Shown here: in pieces, positions 6,447 through 13,794 of the stretch
Layout of the letters: each line of letters opens with the position of its first letter
How positions within the stretch are numbered: position 1 is the stretch's first letter
Assembly: GCA_024278725.1 (NCBI GenBank)
Contig: JAJRSQ010000069.1
Span: forward strand, 1-22,785
From: Chloroflexota bacterium
Lineage (GTDB): Bacteria; Chloroflexota; Anaerolineae; 4572-78
Length of the DNA stretch: 22,785 nt
Direction of reading: 5' to 3'
The notes under the pieces: generated by a model
Told to the model about the DNA's origin: nothing
Seen by the model: only the letters and a program-made list of their open reading frames with translations
The model's database searches: none
Position numbers and translations under genes: made by a program

Positions 6447-7295
6447 GTGGCGAAGAAGAAAAAGTGCGAAGATTGCCCGACGATGGAAGCATGGGTGGTG
6501 AGTTGGGCGGATATGATGTCGCTGTTGCTGGTGTTTTTCATGGTGCTGTACGCCATGGCGAATACCGACCTGAAAAATTTTGCCGCCGTTGCCGCCTCAT
6601 TGCGGCAGGCGTTCAACAGCATCGGGCTGCAATCATCCACCGCCCTCATCAGCAATGAGGGGTCAACCTCCAGCCCGTCCGTGTCTGCCGCGCCGATTTT
6701 CCCGAAAATGCTGCCGCCCCGCCAGCGCGATTTCGTCCGGGTGAGCACGGAAATGACGGTGCTGGCGAAGCAGCTCAACATCGGTGGCGAAATTGATGTC
6801 AGCATGACGCTGGAAGGGATGATCATCAGCCTGTCAAACGAGCTGGCGTTCAACCCGGGGAGCGCAAAACTTTTGCCTGAAGCCAAACCCGTACTCGATA
6901 AAGTCGCCGATTTTTTACGAAATTCCGATGCCCACATTCGGGTGGAGGGCAATACCGACGACATTCCCACCAACAACCCCATCTACCCCACCAACTGGGA
7001 TTTATCCGTGGCGCGGTCGGTGGCAATTGTGCGCTATTTAGCCGAAGAGGGGGGCATTGCGCCCAACCGGCTTATGGCGGCGGGCAATGGCGAATACAAC
7101 CCGCTCGTTCCCAATGTTGACCGCGAAAGCCGCCATCGTAACCGCCGCGCCGATTTGGTGATTGTGTATCCCAGCGGCTCGCGTCAGTTTTCGGTGGGCG
7201 GTATCGACCTCCCGCCGATTAACGAGGCGCTCGCTACCCCCACCCCGGCAGCGCTTCCGCCGGAACAGCCCGTTGCGCCCGATAATGGGCAATAA
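6447..7295 (+). CDS. motB: Flagellar motor stator protein MotB
   Basis: MotB anchors the stator to peptidoglycan and carries the ion-binding Asp. The start is GTG at 6447, with a GGGGG run about 9 nt upstream. Residues 13-37 hold the single membrane helix with the ion-binding Asp22 in SWADMMSLLLVFFMVLYAM. The OmpA-like peptidoglycan-binding domain covers about residues 125-255, with VEGNTDD, NWDLSVARS and the HRNRRADL motif. The usual GHTD is GNTD here. The cytoplasmic tail has a CEDC pair at residues 7-10, similar to the cysteine pairs seen in some stator B subunits. The C-terminus is Pro-rich. Confidence 0.96.
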   Translation: MAKKKKCEDCPTMEAWVVSWADMMSLLLVFFMVLYAMANTDLKNFAAVAASLRQAFNSIGLQSSTALISNEGSTSSPSVSAAPIFPKMLPPRQRDFVRVSTEMTVLAKQLNIGGEIDVSMTLEGMIISLSNELAFNPGSAKLLPEAKPVLDKVADFLRNSDAHIRVEGNTDDIPTNNPIYPTNWDLSVARSVAIVRYLAEEGGIAPNRLMAAGNGEYNPLVPNVDRESRHRNRRADLVIVYPSGSRQFSVGGIDLPPINEALATPTPAALPPEQPVAPDNGQ

Positions 7296-7327
7296 TTCCG
7301 CCCGGATATGTATGAAAGGATGAACAA

Positions 7328-7957
7328 ATGGACAAAATCAAAGGCTTCCTTAACCCCAAAGTCCTTATTCCGACCCTAGTCAGTGTGGTGTTGCTGGGAC
7401 TTATCGGCTATGTGCTGCTTGCGCCCGACACCATGTGGAAACCGTTTTACATTCGCGTGGATTACACCGACCCCACCCCCACCCCCACCCCGACCCCCAC
7501 CCCGGAGCCGGGAATCCCGTTGGCGGGGGCAACTCCGCAGCCGGGGATGGTCGGTCCCGGCGGCGTGCCGCTGGCGAGCTATTTGGATCCCTCCCAGCCG
7601 TTGCAGGGAATCATCTACAATCTGGACACAAAAGTGGTCAATTTGGCGGAACCGGGCGGTTTGCGGTATCTCCAGACGACCATCGTGTTGGAATTCTGGC
7701 CCAGCATCACCGGTTACGCGACGATGCTGCCGGAAGAAAGAACGCTGGCGGAAGATGAATTCAAAGCCAAAATCGACCTTCTGCGCCCTAAAATTGATGA
7801 CGCGGTGATGACCGTCCTTTCCAGCAAAACCTACGATGAAATTTCGACCATTGAAGGCAAAGACCAATTACGGCAGGAAATTACTCAAGCCATCAACAAA
7901 CTTTTCGGCTATGATGCCATCATGAATGTGTATTTTACCGACTTTTTAGTTCAATAA
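7328..7957 (+). CDS. fliL: Flagellar basal body-associated protein FliL
   Basis: FliL is a single-pass membrane protein near the stator that affects torque. It is 209 residues long. A membrane helix spans about residues 12-32, a Thr-Pro repeat (PTPTPTPTPTPEPG) near residues 49-62 forms a stiff extracytoplasmic linker, and the conserved FliL domain starts at about residue 95 (KVVNLAEPGGLRYLQTTIVLE) and ends in AINKLFGYDAIMNVYFTDFLVQ, the family's normal ending. The linker is encoded by ACCCCC-type repeats. It follows motB by 32 nt, before fliM. The long Pro-rich linker is unusual compared with the roughly 150-170-residue FliL of model species. Confidence 0.94.
   Translation: MDKIKGFLNPKVLIPTLVSVVLLGLIGYVLLAPDTMWKPFYIRVDYTDPTPTPTPTPTPEPGIPLAGATPQPGMVGPGGVPLASYLDPSQPLQGIIYNLDTKVVNLAEPGGLRYLQTTIVLEFWPSITGYATMLPEERTLAEDEFKAKIDLLRPKIDDAVMTVLSSKTYDEISTIEGKDQLRQEITQAINKLFGYDAIMNVYFTDFLVQ
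7469..7505 (+). repeat. ACCCCC-type microsatellite within fliL
   Basis: A run of near-perfect six-base units (ACCCCC/ACCCCG) encodes the Thr-Pro linker of FliL. Because six bases are two codons, slippage would change the linker length without shifting frame. The complementary strand carries a series of runs of four or five G, a possible G-quadruplex on the non-template strand's complement. Confidence 0.75.
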
Positions 7958-7987
7958 CCGATAGCCTGTCAAACCATATCACCGACT

Positions 7988-8980
7988 ATGTCGCAAGAAA
8001 AAACACTTTCACAAAAAGAAATCGATGCGCTGCTCGCCATTTTACCCTCCGATGGCGGTCCCCTTCCCGCGGCTGAAGTTGACGGGTTTATGGGGACGGC
8101 AAAAACTTACGATTTTCGCTCTCCCGATAAATTCTCAAAAGAGCAGATTCGTACCCTGCAAATGATTCATGAGAATTTCGCGCGGCGGCTCACCTCTTCC
8201 CTTTCCGCGTTCTTGCGGGCAACCATCGCCGTGTCGTTGGTGCATGTGGAACAGGGGAGTTTTGTCGATTTTTTGCAGAATATCCCGTCCCCGTCGCCCA
8301 CGACGGTTTTCCGGTACGAGCCATTGCCGGGGCGGGTGATGCTGGCTTTCGACACCGATACGGCATCCATTGTGATTGACCGGCTGATGGGCGGCTTGGG
8401 ACAGCCCATCTCCGATGAGCATGAAATCACCGATATTGACCAGCAATTGCTGGAAAGTGTGATCAATTACATCGCCGAAGCGATTCAGGAAGCGTGGCGC
8501 AACGTCCTTTCCGTGACGGTGAAAACGGTGGAAACCACGCTGAACCCGGAATTTGCGCAGGTCGCGCTCCCCTCTGATGCGGCGGTCTTCATCGGTTTTG
8601 AAATGCGCATCCGCGACAATACCGGCATGATGAGCATCTGCATTCCGTATTCCGTCCTCAAGCCCATCGTCAGCGAACTCAGCCCGCATACATGGGTTGC
8701 CGGTGAAACGCGCGAATCGGACATTTACGCCGATAGCCTGATGGCGCATCTCAAACGGGTTTCGGTGGATGTGCGCACCCTTCTGGGCGAAGCGGATGTG
8801 AATTTTGAAGATATTTTACAGTTGCAAACGGGAGATGTTCTGGTGTTGGATACCCACGTGCATCGCCCCCTGCCGGTTATGATTGGCACAGATAAACGAT
8901 ACAACGGACAACCCGGCACAATTGGACGCCAACTGGCGGTGCAAATTGTCGATGTCTTGGAGGCAAAACATAATGGATGA
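7988..8980 (+). CDS. fliM: Flagellar motor switch protein FliM
   Basis: FliM is the C-ring protein that binds phosphorylated CheY. The N-terminal docking peptide LSQKEIDALL is at residues 7-16. The middle CheC-like domain begins at YDFRSPDKFSKEQIRTLQMIHENFARR, contains RLMGGLGQ near residue 140, and the C-terminal SpoA-like domain is present. The 330-residue length is normal. The 30-nt gap after fliL shows no clear ribosome binding site before the ATG, so translation may depend on coupling or be weak. The end of fliM overlaps fliN by 8 nt. The intact docking peptide implies a chemotaxis system encoded elsewhere. Confidence 0.96.
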   Translation: MSQEKTLSQKEIDALLAILPSDGGPLPAAEVDGFMGTAKTYDFRSPDKFSKEQIRTLQMIHENFARRLTSSLSAFLRATIAVSLVHVEQGSFVDFLQNIPSPSPTTVFRYEPLPGRVMLAFDTDTASIVIDRLMGGLGQPISDEHEITDIDQQLLESVINYIAEAIQEAWRNVLSVTVKTVETTLNPEFAQVALPSDAAVFIGFEMRIRDNTGMMSICIPYSVLKPIVSELSPHTWVAGETRESDIYADSLMAHLKRVSVDVRTLLGEADVNFEDILQLQTGDVLVLDTHVHRPLPVMIGTDKRYNGQPGTIGRQLAVQIVDVLEAKHNG

Positions 8981-9605
8981 TCTCTCGATTTCACCGGAAG
9001 AACTGGAAAACATTGTTGGCGGCGATAGCGCCCAAAGTCCAACCCCCGAACCTCCCGCGGCTGAAACCGGGGGCGGGGATGATGCCCCGTTGTCGCAAGA
9101 CGACATCAATCGCCTGCTGGCGGAACAGACGGGCGGCGGCGCTGCGCCGTCAACCCCCGCGCCCTCCCCGGTGGCGACGCAAATCACCCCTGAAGAGTTG
9201 AGCAAAATCACAGGGGCGCAGCCCATTTCACCCGCCACCGTGTCGCCCGCACCCGCGCCTTCGCCCGCGCCCCAATCAAGCGGCGTGACGGCGCGTCCGG
9301 CGCAGTTCGCCCCGCTTCAGCCGGCGGCGAATAACGGTGTCGATGGCGGAAATCTGGATTTGTTGCTGGGGGTGAATCTGCGGGTCACGGTGGAATTGGG
9401 GCGCACCCGGATGAGCATTGAGGAAATCCTGAAACTCGGTCCCGGCTCGGTGGTGGAATTGGACAAGCTGGCGGGCGAACCCGTGGACGTGCTCATCAAC
9501 GACCGGCTCATCGCCCGTGGGGAAGTGGTGGTCATTGATGACCGCTTCGGGGTGCGCATCACCGATGTTGTGCCGGCGGCTCAGCGTGTCCATTCGATGC
9601 AATAG
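8973..9605 (+). CDS. fliN: Flagellar motor switch protein FliN with extended N-terminus
   Basis: The SpoA domain that packs into the lower C-ring covers about residues 127-205 (LDLLLGVNLRVTVELGRTRMSIEEILKL, then GEVVVIDDRFGVRITDVV). The protein is 210 residues against about 140 for a plain FliN, because some 125 Pro/Ala-rich residues precede the domain. Within them LSQDDINRLLAEQ (40-52) closely resembles the CheY-docking peptide of FliM and FliY. Two looser relatives, ISPEELENI (6-14) and ITPEELSKI (71-79), flank it. I chose the ATG at 8973, with GGAGG 9 nt upstream, rather than the open frame that runs further back into fliM. No CheC-like phosphatase domain is present, so it is not a full FliY. 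Confidence 0.93.
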   Translation: MDDLSISPEELENIVGGDSAQSPTPEPPAAETGGGDDAPLSQDDINRLLAEQTGGGAAPSTPAPSPVATQITPEELSKITGAQPISPATVSPAPAPSPAPQSSGVTARPAQFAPLQPAANNGVDGGNLDLLLGVNLRVTVELGRTRMSIEEILKLGPGSVVELDKLAGEPVDVLINDRLIARGEVVVIDDRFGVRITDVVPAAQRVHSMQ

Positions 9606-9614
9606 GGAGAAATT

Positions 9615-10313
9615 ATGACCGGATTTCCGGATTTTTGGAAACAGAAGGAAAAAAAGCCCGGCAAATCGGTGTGGCTGTGGCTGGGAATGTTTGTGCTGTT
9701 CGCCGTGGTAGTCCTCTTCGGGCAATCTGCACTGGTTCCCCCCGTCCCCACCCCGACGCCCACTGCGGTCGCCGAAATACCCGCCGATGATGCCGCCGCG
9801 CCGAGTGACAGCTTTTTGCCCGATTATCAATCCACCCTTGACCCGAATGTCGCCGCGCTGGAAGCGGATAACCGTTCATTTTTGCAGATAGGGATTGATA
9901 TGGCGGTGAAGCTGGCAATCGTCATCGCGCTGGTGTACGGGTTGCTGCTCGGATTGCGCTGGCTGCAACAGTTTAAAAACCCCGTCAAAACGGGCGGCGC
10001 AACAATTCAGGTGCTGGAAACCATCGGGCTGGCGCCCGGACGCTCGCTCCATTTGATTGTGGTGGGGGAAAAAACATTGCTGCTCGGTTCAACCGAGCAA
10101 AATATTGCCCTCCTCACCGAACTGGCGGATGCGCACATTCCTTTGCCGGACGAAGACCTTATCGCCGCCGATGAACCGGCATCGTTTGAAGCCGCACTGA
10201 CCCGGACTGCCGCCCCCGTTGAGACACCTGTCCCGACGGACGCATGGCAAGCCACGCTCTCTTCGTTGCGCCACAATGTGCAGGAAATGCGGGATGTGAT
10301 GGAGGTGGAATGA
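9615..10313 (+). CDS. fliO: Flagellar biosynthesis protein FliO
   Basis: FliO assists assembly of the FliP ring in the type III export gate. The sequence is divergent, but the FliO pattern is recognisable at about residues 128-175 (IQVLETIGLAPGRSLHLIVV, then EKTLLLGSTEQNIALLTEL). Hydrophobic segments lie at about 18-37 and 92-113, with a Pro/Thr-rich loop (VPTPTPT) between them. It is 232 residues long, and its position between fliN and fliP supports the call. It follows fliN by 9 nt with a GGGAGA site, and its stop overlaps the start of fliP. The second N-terminal membrane segment is longer than in the shorter enterobacterial FliO. Confidence 0.88.
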   Translation: MTGFPDFWKQKEKKPGKSVWLWLGMFVLFAVVVLFGQSALVPPVPTPTPTAVAEIPADDAAAPSDSFLPDYQSTLDPNVAALEADNRSFLQIGIDMAVKLAIVIALVYGLLLGLRWLQQFKNPVKTGGATIQVLETIGLAPGRSLHLIVVGEKTLLLGSTEQNIALLTELADAHIPLPDEDLIAADEPASFEAALTRTAAPVETPVPTDAWQATLSSLRHNVQEMRDVMEVE

Positions 10314-11083
10314 TGACTCGTCGCAAAAAACAACTGTTGGTGTTCGCATTGCTGGCGATTTTCGCGCTGACCGCCACCGGGTGCGCCGGTCAAACCGCCG
10401 ATACCATCGCCATTCCCACCGATTTGGGGCAACTCAGCACTTCCGACCCGCAAACGGTGAGCAGTGGCTTGCAGGTGATGTTGCTGCTCACGGTGTTGAG
10501 CCTCGCCCCCGCGCTGTTGATACTGGTGACGGCGTTCACGCGCATTGTCATTGTGCTGTCATTTGTGCGGAGCGCGCTGGCGTTGCCGCAAATCCCCCCC
10601 AATCAGGTACTCATCGGGCTGTCTCTCTTTTTGACCTTTTTTGTGATGGCGCCGACGTGGAATCAAATCAACAATGATGCCGTGCAACCCTATCTGAACA
10701 ATCAAATTGACCAGCAGATGGCTTATGAGCGCGGGATTGCGCCGGTGCGCGAATTTTTGTTCCGGCAAACCCGCGAGCGCGATTTGGCGTTATTTGTCGA
10801 AATGGCGGACATGCCCCGCCCGAAAACGCAGGATGATATTCCGACCTATGTGCTCATTCCGGCATTTGTCATCAGCGAATTGAAAACCGCGTTTCAGATG
10901 GGCGTGCTGATATTTATTCCGTTTTTGGTGCTGGATATTGTCATTGCCAGCGCGCTGATGGCGATGGGGATGATTATGCTCCCGCCATCGTTGCTTTCCA
11001 TGCCTTTTAAGTTGCTGCTGTTTGTGATGGTTGACGGGTGGCATTTGGTGATTCGCTCGCTGGTGACCAGTTTCGGCTCGTAG
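10313..11083 (+). CDS. fliP: Flagellar export gate protein FliP
   Basis: FliP is the core pore subunit of the flagellar type III export gate. The mature part is strongly conserved: LLTVLSLAPALLILVTAFTRIVIVLSFVRSAL, the PPNQVLIGLSLFLTFFVM stretch, YVLIPAFVISELKTAFQMGVLIFIPFLVLDI and the final LFVMVDGWHLVIRSL. FliP proteins normally carry a cleaved signal peptide; here residues 1-24 are basic, then hydrophobic, and end in TATGC, a near-lipobox. Two adjacent ATG codons (10310 and 10313) are possible; 10313 lies 7 nt from GGAGG and is chosen, giving 256 residues. It overlaps the fliO stop and precedes fliQ by 15 nt. Confidence 0.96.
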   Translation: MTRRKKQLLVFALLAIFALTATGCAGQTADTIAIPTDLGQLSTSDPQTVSSGLQVMLLLTVLSLAPALLILVTAFTRIVIVLSFVRSALALPQIPPNQVLIGLSLFLTFFVMAPTWNQINNDAVQPYLNNQIDQQMAYERGIAPVREFLFRQTRERDLALFVEMADMPRPKTQDDIPTYVLIPAFVISELKTAFQMGVLIFIPFLVLDIVIASALMAMGMIMLPPSLLSMPFKLLLFVMVDGWHLVIRSLVTSFGS

Positions 11084-11098
11084 CGGCGAGGGGGAATT

Positions 11099-11368
11099 AT
11101 GACTGAAACTTTTTTAGCGACACTCGGACATGATGCTTTACTGCTGGCGTTGCTCATTGCCGCGCCGATGCTGGGCATCAGTCTGCTCATCGGGTTGATT
11201 GTGAGCCTGTTTCAGGCGATGACGCAAATCAACGAACAGACGCTCACTTTCGTGCCGAAAATCATCGGGATTGGCTTGGTTCTGCTGTTGGCGGGTCCGT
11301 GGATGTTACAGCAGATGATGCGTTTCACCGTGCAACTTATGGAATTGATGCCCAATATGGTGCGTTAA
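11099..11368 (+). CDS. fliQ: Flagellar export gate protein FliQ
   Basis: FliQ is the small two-helix subunit packed around the FliP-FliR core of the export gate. The 89-residue length is the family norm. Hydrophobic segments at about 15-38 and 54-75 surround FQAMTQINEQTLTFVPKI, the conserved family motif. GAGGGGG stands before the ATG. It is the last gene of the plus-strand operon. Its stop is 8 nt from the stop of a convergent cyclase gene, and fliR, its usual next neighbour, is 3.9 kb away beyond a signalling operon. Confidence 0.95.
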   Translation: MTETFLATLGHDALLLALLIAAPMLGISLLIGLIVSLFQAMTQINEQTLTFVPKIIGIGLVLLLAGPWMLQQMMRFTVQLMELMPNMVR

Positions 11369-11376
11369 CCGCGCCG

Positions 11377-13794
11377 TTACCCCAAATCATACAACAACCG
11401 AATCTCCGCTTCAATTTGCGCCCGCAATTGCGGAAAAGGGTGCTCGGCGGTGAGTTGGAGCGCCTGCATATAGTCTTCCAGCGCGGCGGCGGTGTCTCCC
11501 TGAAACAGACGCAGCCGCCCGATTTTGTAATGGAGCGTCGCCTGTCGTTCCGGGTCGTTTTGCAGCAAGCTCCATGCCGTTTGGTAACAGGTGGCGGCTT
11601 GCGTGAAATGACTGGTGAAGGTGCTGGCGTCGCCCAAACTATCCGCCAGATTTTTGTAAATTTCCGGGTTGGGGTTGGGCATTTCAATCAGCGCGTCCCA
11701 CGCCATTTGCAGATGGTGGAACGCGACATCGAAATTGAATTTTTCCAGCGCGTGCCGCCCCGCGAGCCAATTGTAGGCGATCATCTTTTCATCCTGCCCG
11801 CGCGTGGCGTAATCCTGAGCCAGCACCTCGATATTCCGGGAAGGGGTGGCGCGGTCGGCGCTGGAAATATCGGCAATCAGCTCGTGAAGTTCGCGGCGGG
11901 TTTTCCGCAAAATGCTGTTGTAGGTCACTTCCCGCACCACGGCTTGGGTGAACGAGAAAGTGCGCCCTTCGGGGGTGGTCACCGTCTCTTTGATTAAGCC
12001 GCGCTGCAGTAAATTGTGCAGGGAATCTTTCAATTGGTCTATCGGCGTAATTTTTTCGAGCAGCGTTTCCGAGAAAGACATGCCGATGACCGAGGCGTGC
12101 TGCAACACGCGCCGGTCGGTGGGGGTGAGCGTGTCGAGCTTCGCCAGCACCAGCCCTTCGATGCTGTGCGGGACATCAATCTGCTCCACTGTGCGGGTGA
12201 GTTCCCAGCGCCCGCTGGTGCGAATCAACTGCCCGGATTGCACCAATTCGCGGGCAACTTCCAGCAGATAATAGGGATTGCCCTCCGATTCTTTTGCCAG
12301 CCGGGTGATGAGTCTGGCGGGCAAGCCTTCGCCGGGCAAAATGCGCTGAATCATCTCCCGCCGCTCGTCGTCGGTGAAGGGGGTCAATTCAATCACATTT
12401 TTGATTTCAACATTGTTCAGCGGGGCGTCGAAGCGCGGGCGCGAAAGCGCCAGAATCATCAGGTGGAAGCCGCCCTGCTGCTGCCGAATCATCTGGCTGG
12501 TGATGATGATGCGATTCAGCCATTCGATGATTTGGTCGTCCGCGCCCTGCAAATCGTCAATGATGATGAGGGTGGGGCGGCGCGACGCCTGCTTGTAAAA
12601 AAGGTCAACGGCGGCATCGATGGCGGCAATTTGCAGATATTCCAGATTGCGACGGGTTTCAGGGTCAGTGGCGCGGTCTTTCAAATTGCGATACCAGCCC
12701 AGCAGATACCCCATCAGCGGGATGAATTTGTTGCTGACAATCCCTAAAACGGAGATTCTGTCCTCGATTTTTCGCCGCCGGATGACATCGGTATCGTTTT
12801 CCACCAGCCCGAAATACTGCGCGGTGATGTCTGCCAGCGGGTGATACGCGCCATGACCGCTCCCCGCATGGTGGGCATTCAAAATAACGGGGTGTTTGGC
12901 GTGACTGTATTTATTCACCCCGTTCACAAATTCATTGACCAGCCGCGTTTTTCCCAGCCCTGCTTCCCCTTTGAGCAACACAATTTGCGGATAGCCCGCT
13001 CCCGCGCGCGACCAATAGGCGTGCAGCAAGTCCAGTTCCATTTCCCGCCCGATGAACGGGACATCGCGGATGATATTTTCCTGCGTTTTTGAGGCTTTGT
13101 GCTTGAGGCGTAGGGGGGAATAGATGGGAATAAGCCCGCTTTTCCCCTTCACGGCAATCGGGTCGAGCACTTCATATTCAAACAAATCATTGGTGCGATG
13201 ATACACGGCTTCCGAGACCACAATTCGCCCGCCGTCGGCGTAATCTTCCAGCCGGGCGGCGAGGTTGACCGCGTCGCCGATGACGGTGAGCGCGGTATGT
13301 CCGCTGGGTCCCAATCCCCCCCACACCACCGAGCCGGTGTTGATGCCGATGTTGATGTCGCAGATATTGCCGACTTTGCGGCGCATAAATCCCGCGAGGT
13401 TGTTCATTTCCTGCTGCATTGCCAGCGCGGCGCGCACCGCGCGGGCGGGGTCGTCTTCATGTGCTTTGGGCGCGCCGAACAGCACCATCATTTCATCGCC
13501 GACGGTTTTGTCCAGATAGCCCCCTTCCTTTTCGCATTCCACCATCAAGCGGGTGAAAACGGTGTTGAGCATATCAATCACGTCTTCGGGGTCGGCTTTT
13601 TCGCTGGCAGCGGTGAATGAGCCGAGGTCGGCGAACAGGATGGAGACCTGCCGCCGCTCGCCCACCCATTCGGTGGGGGGCATTGAGCCGGTGCGCGTTT
13701 CAATCTCGAATAATGCCGTGCCGCACATGGGGCAGAAACGTGCATCGGGCGGCAACGGGCTTTGACATGCCGGGCAATTGATGTGGTCGCTCAT
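11377..13794 (-). CDS. Class III nucleotidyl cyclase with AAA/STAND-type ATPase and TPR-like C-terminus
   Basis: The 805-residue protein has four parts: a zinc ribbon with Cys7, Cys10, Cys21 and Cys24; a class III cyclase domain at about 46-225; an ATPase at about 245-540 with Walker A KGEAGLGKT (275-283) and Walker B LIIIDD (409-414); and a helical TPR-like region at about 690-805. Cyclase residues look intact: metal ligands Asp56 and Asp100, adenine-type Lys96, and the transition-state pair Asn177 and Arg181 (VNLAAR). Thr170 stands where class IIIa enzymes have Asp, the class IIIb pattern known from bicarbonate-stimulated cyclases. It is probably a soluble, ligand-gated adenylate cyclase. 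It overlaps the HD-GYP stop as ATGA, and GGAGG lies 12 nt before the start. Regulation would come from the sigma-28 promoter before the HD-GYP gene. Confidence 0.9.
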   Translation of the reverse strand: MSDHINCPACQSPLPPDARFCPMCGTALFEIETRTGSMPPTEWVGERRQVSILFADLGSFTAASEKADPEDVIDMLNTVFTRLMVECEKEGGYLDKTVGDEMMVLFGAPKAHEDDPARAVRAALAMQQEMNNLAGFMRRKVGNICDINIGINTGSVVWGGLGPSGHTALTVIGDAVNLAARLEDYADGGRIVVSEAVYHRTNDLFEYEVLDPIAVKGKSGLIPIYSPLRLKHKASKTQENIIRDVPFIGREMELDLLHAYWSRAGAGYPQIVLLKGEAGLGKTRLVNEFVNGVNKYSHAKHPVILNAHHAGSGHGAYHPLADITAQYFGLVENDTDVIRRRKIEDRISVLGIVSNKFIPLMGYLLGWYRNLKDRATDPETRRNLEYLQIAAIDAAVDLFYKQASRRPTLIIIDDLQGADDQIIEWLNRIIITSQMIRQQQGGFHLMILALSRPRFDAPLNNVEIKNVIELTPFTDDERREMIQRILPGEGLPARLITRLAKESEGNPYYLLEVARELVQSGQLIRTSGRWELTRTVEQIDVPHSIEGLVLAKLDTLTPTDRRVLQHASVIGMSFSETLLEKITPIDQLKDSLHNLLQRGLIKETVTTPEGRTFSFTQAVVREVTYNSILRKTRRELHELIADISSADRATPSRNIEVLAQDYATRGQDEKMIAYNWLAGRHALEKFNFDVAFHHLQMAWDALIEMPNPNPEIYKNLADSLGDASTFTSHFTQAATCYQTAWSLLQNDPERQATLHYKIGRLRLFQGDTAAALEDYMQALQLTAEHPFPQLRAQIEAEIRLLYDLG

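Noticed and set aside
10244..10312. Longer fliP start
   Set aside because: It would lie inside fliO and add residues before a standard signal peptide; the ATG at 10313 has GGAGG at 7 nt.
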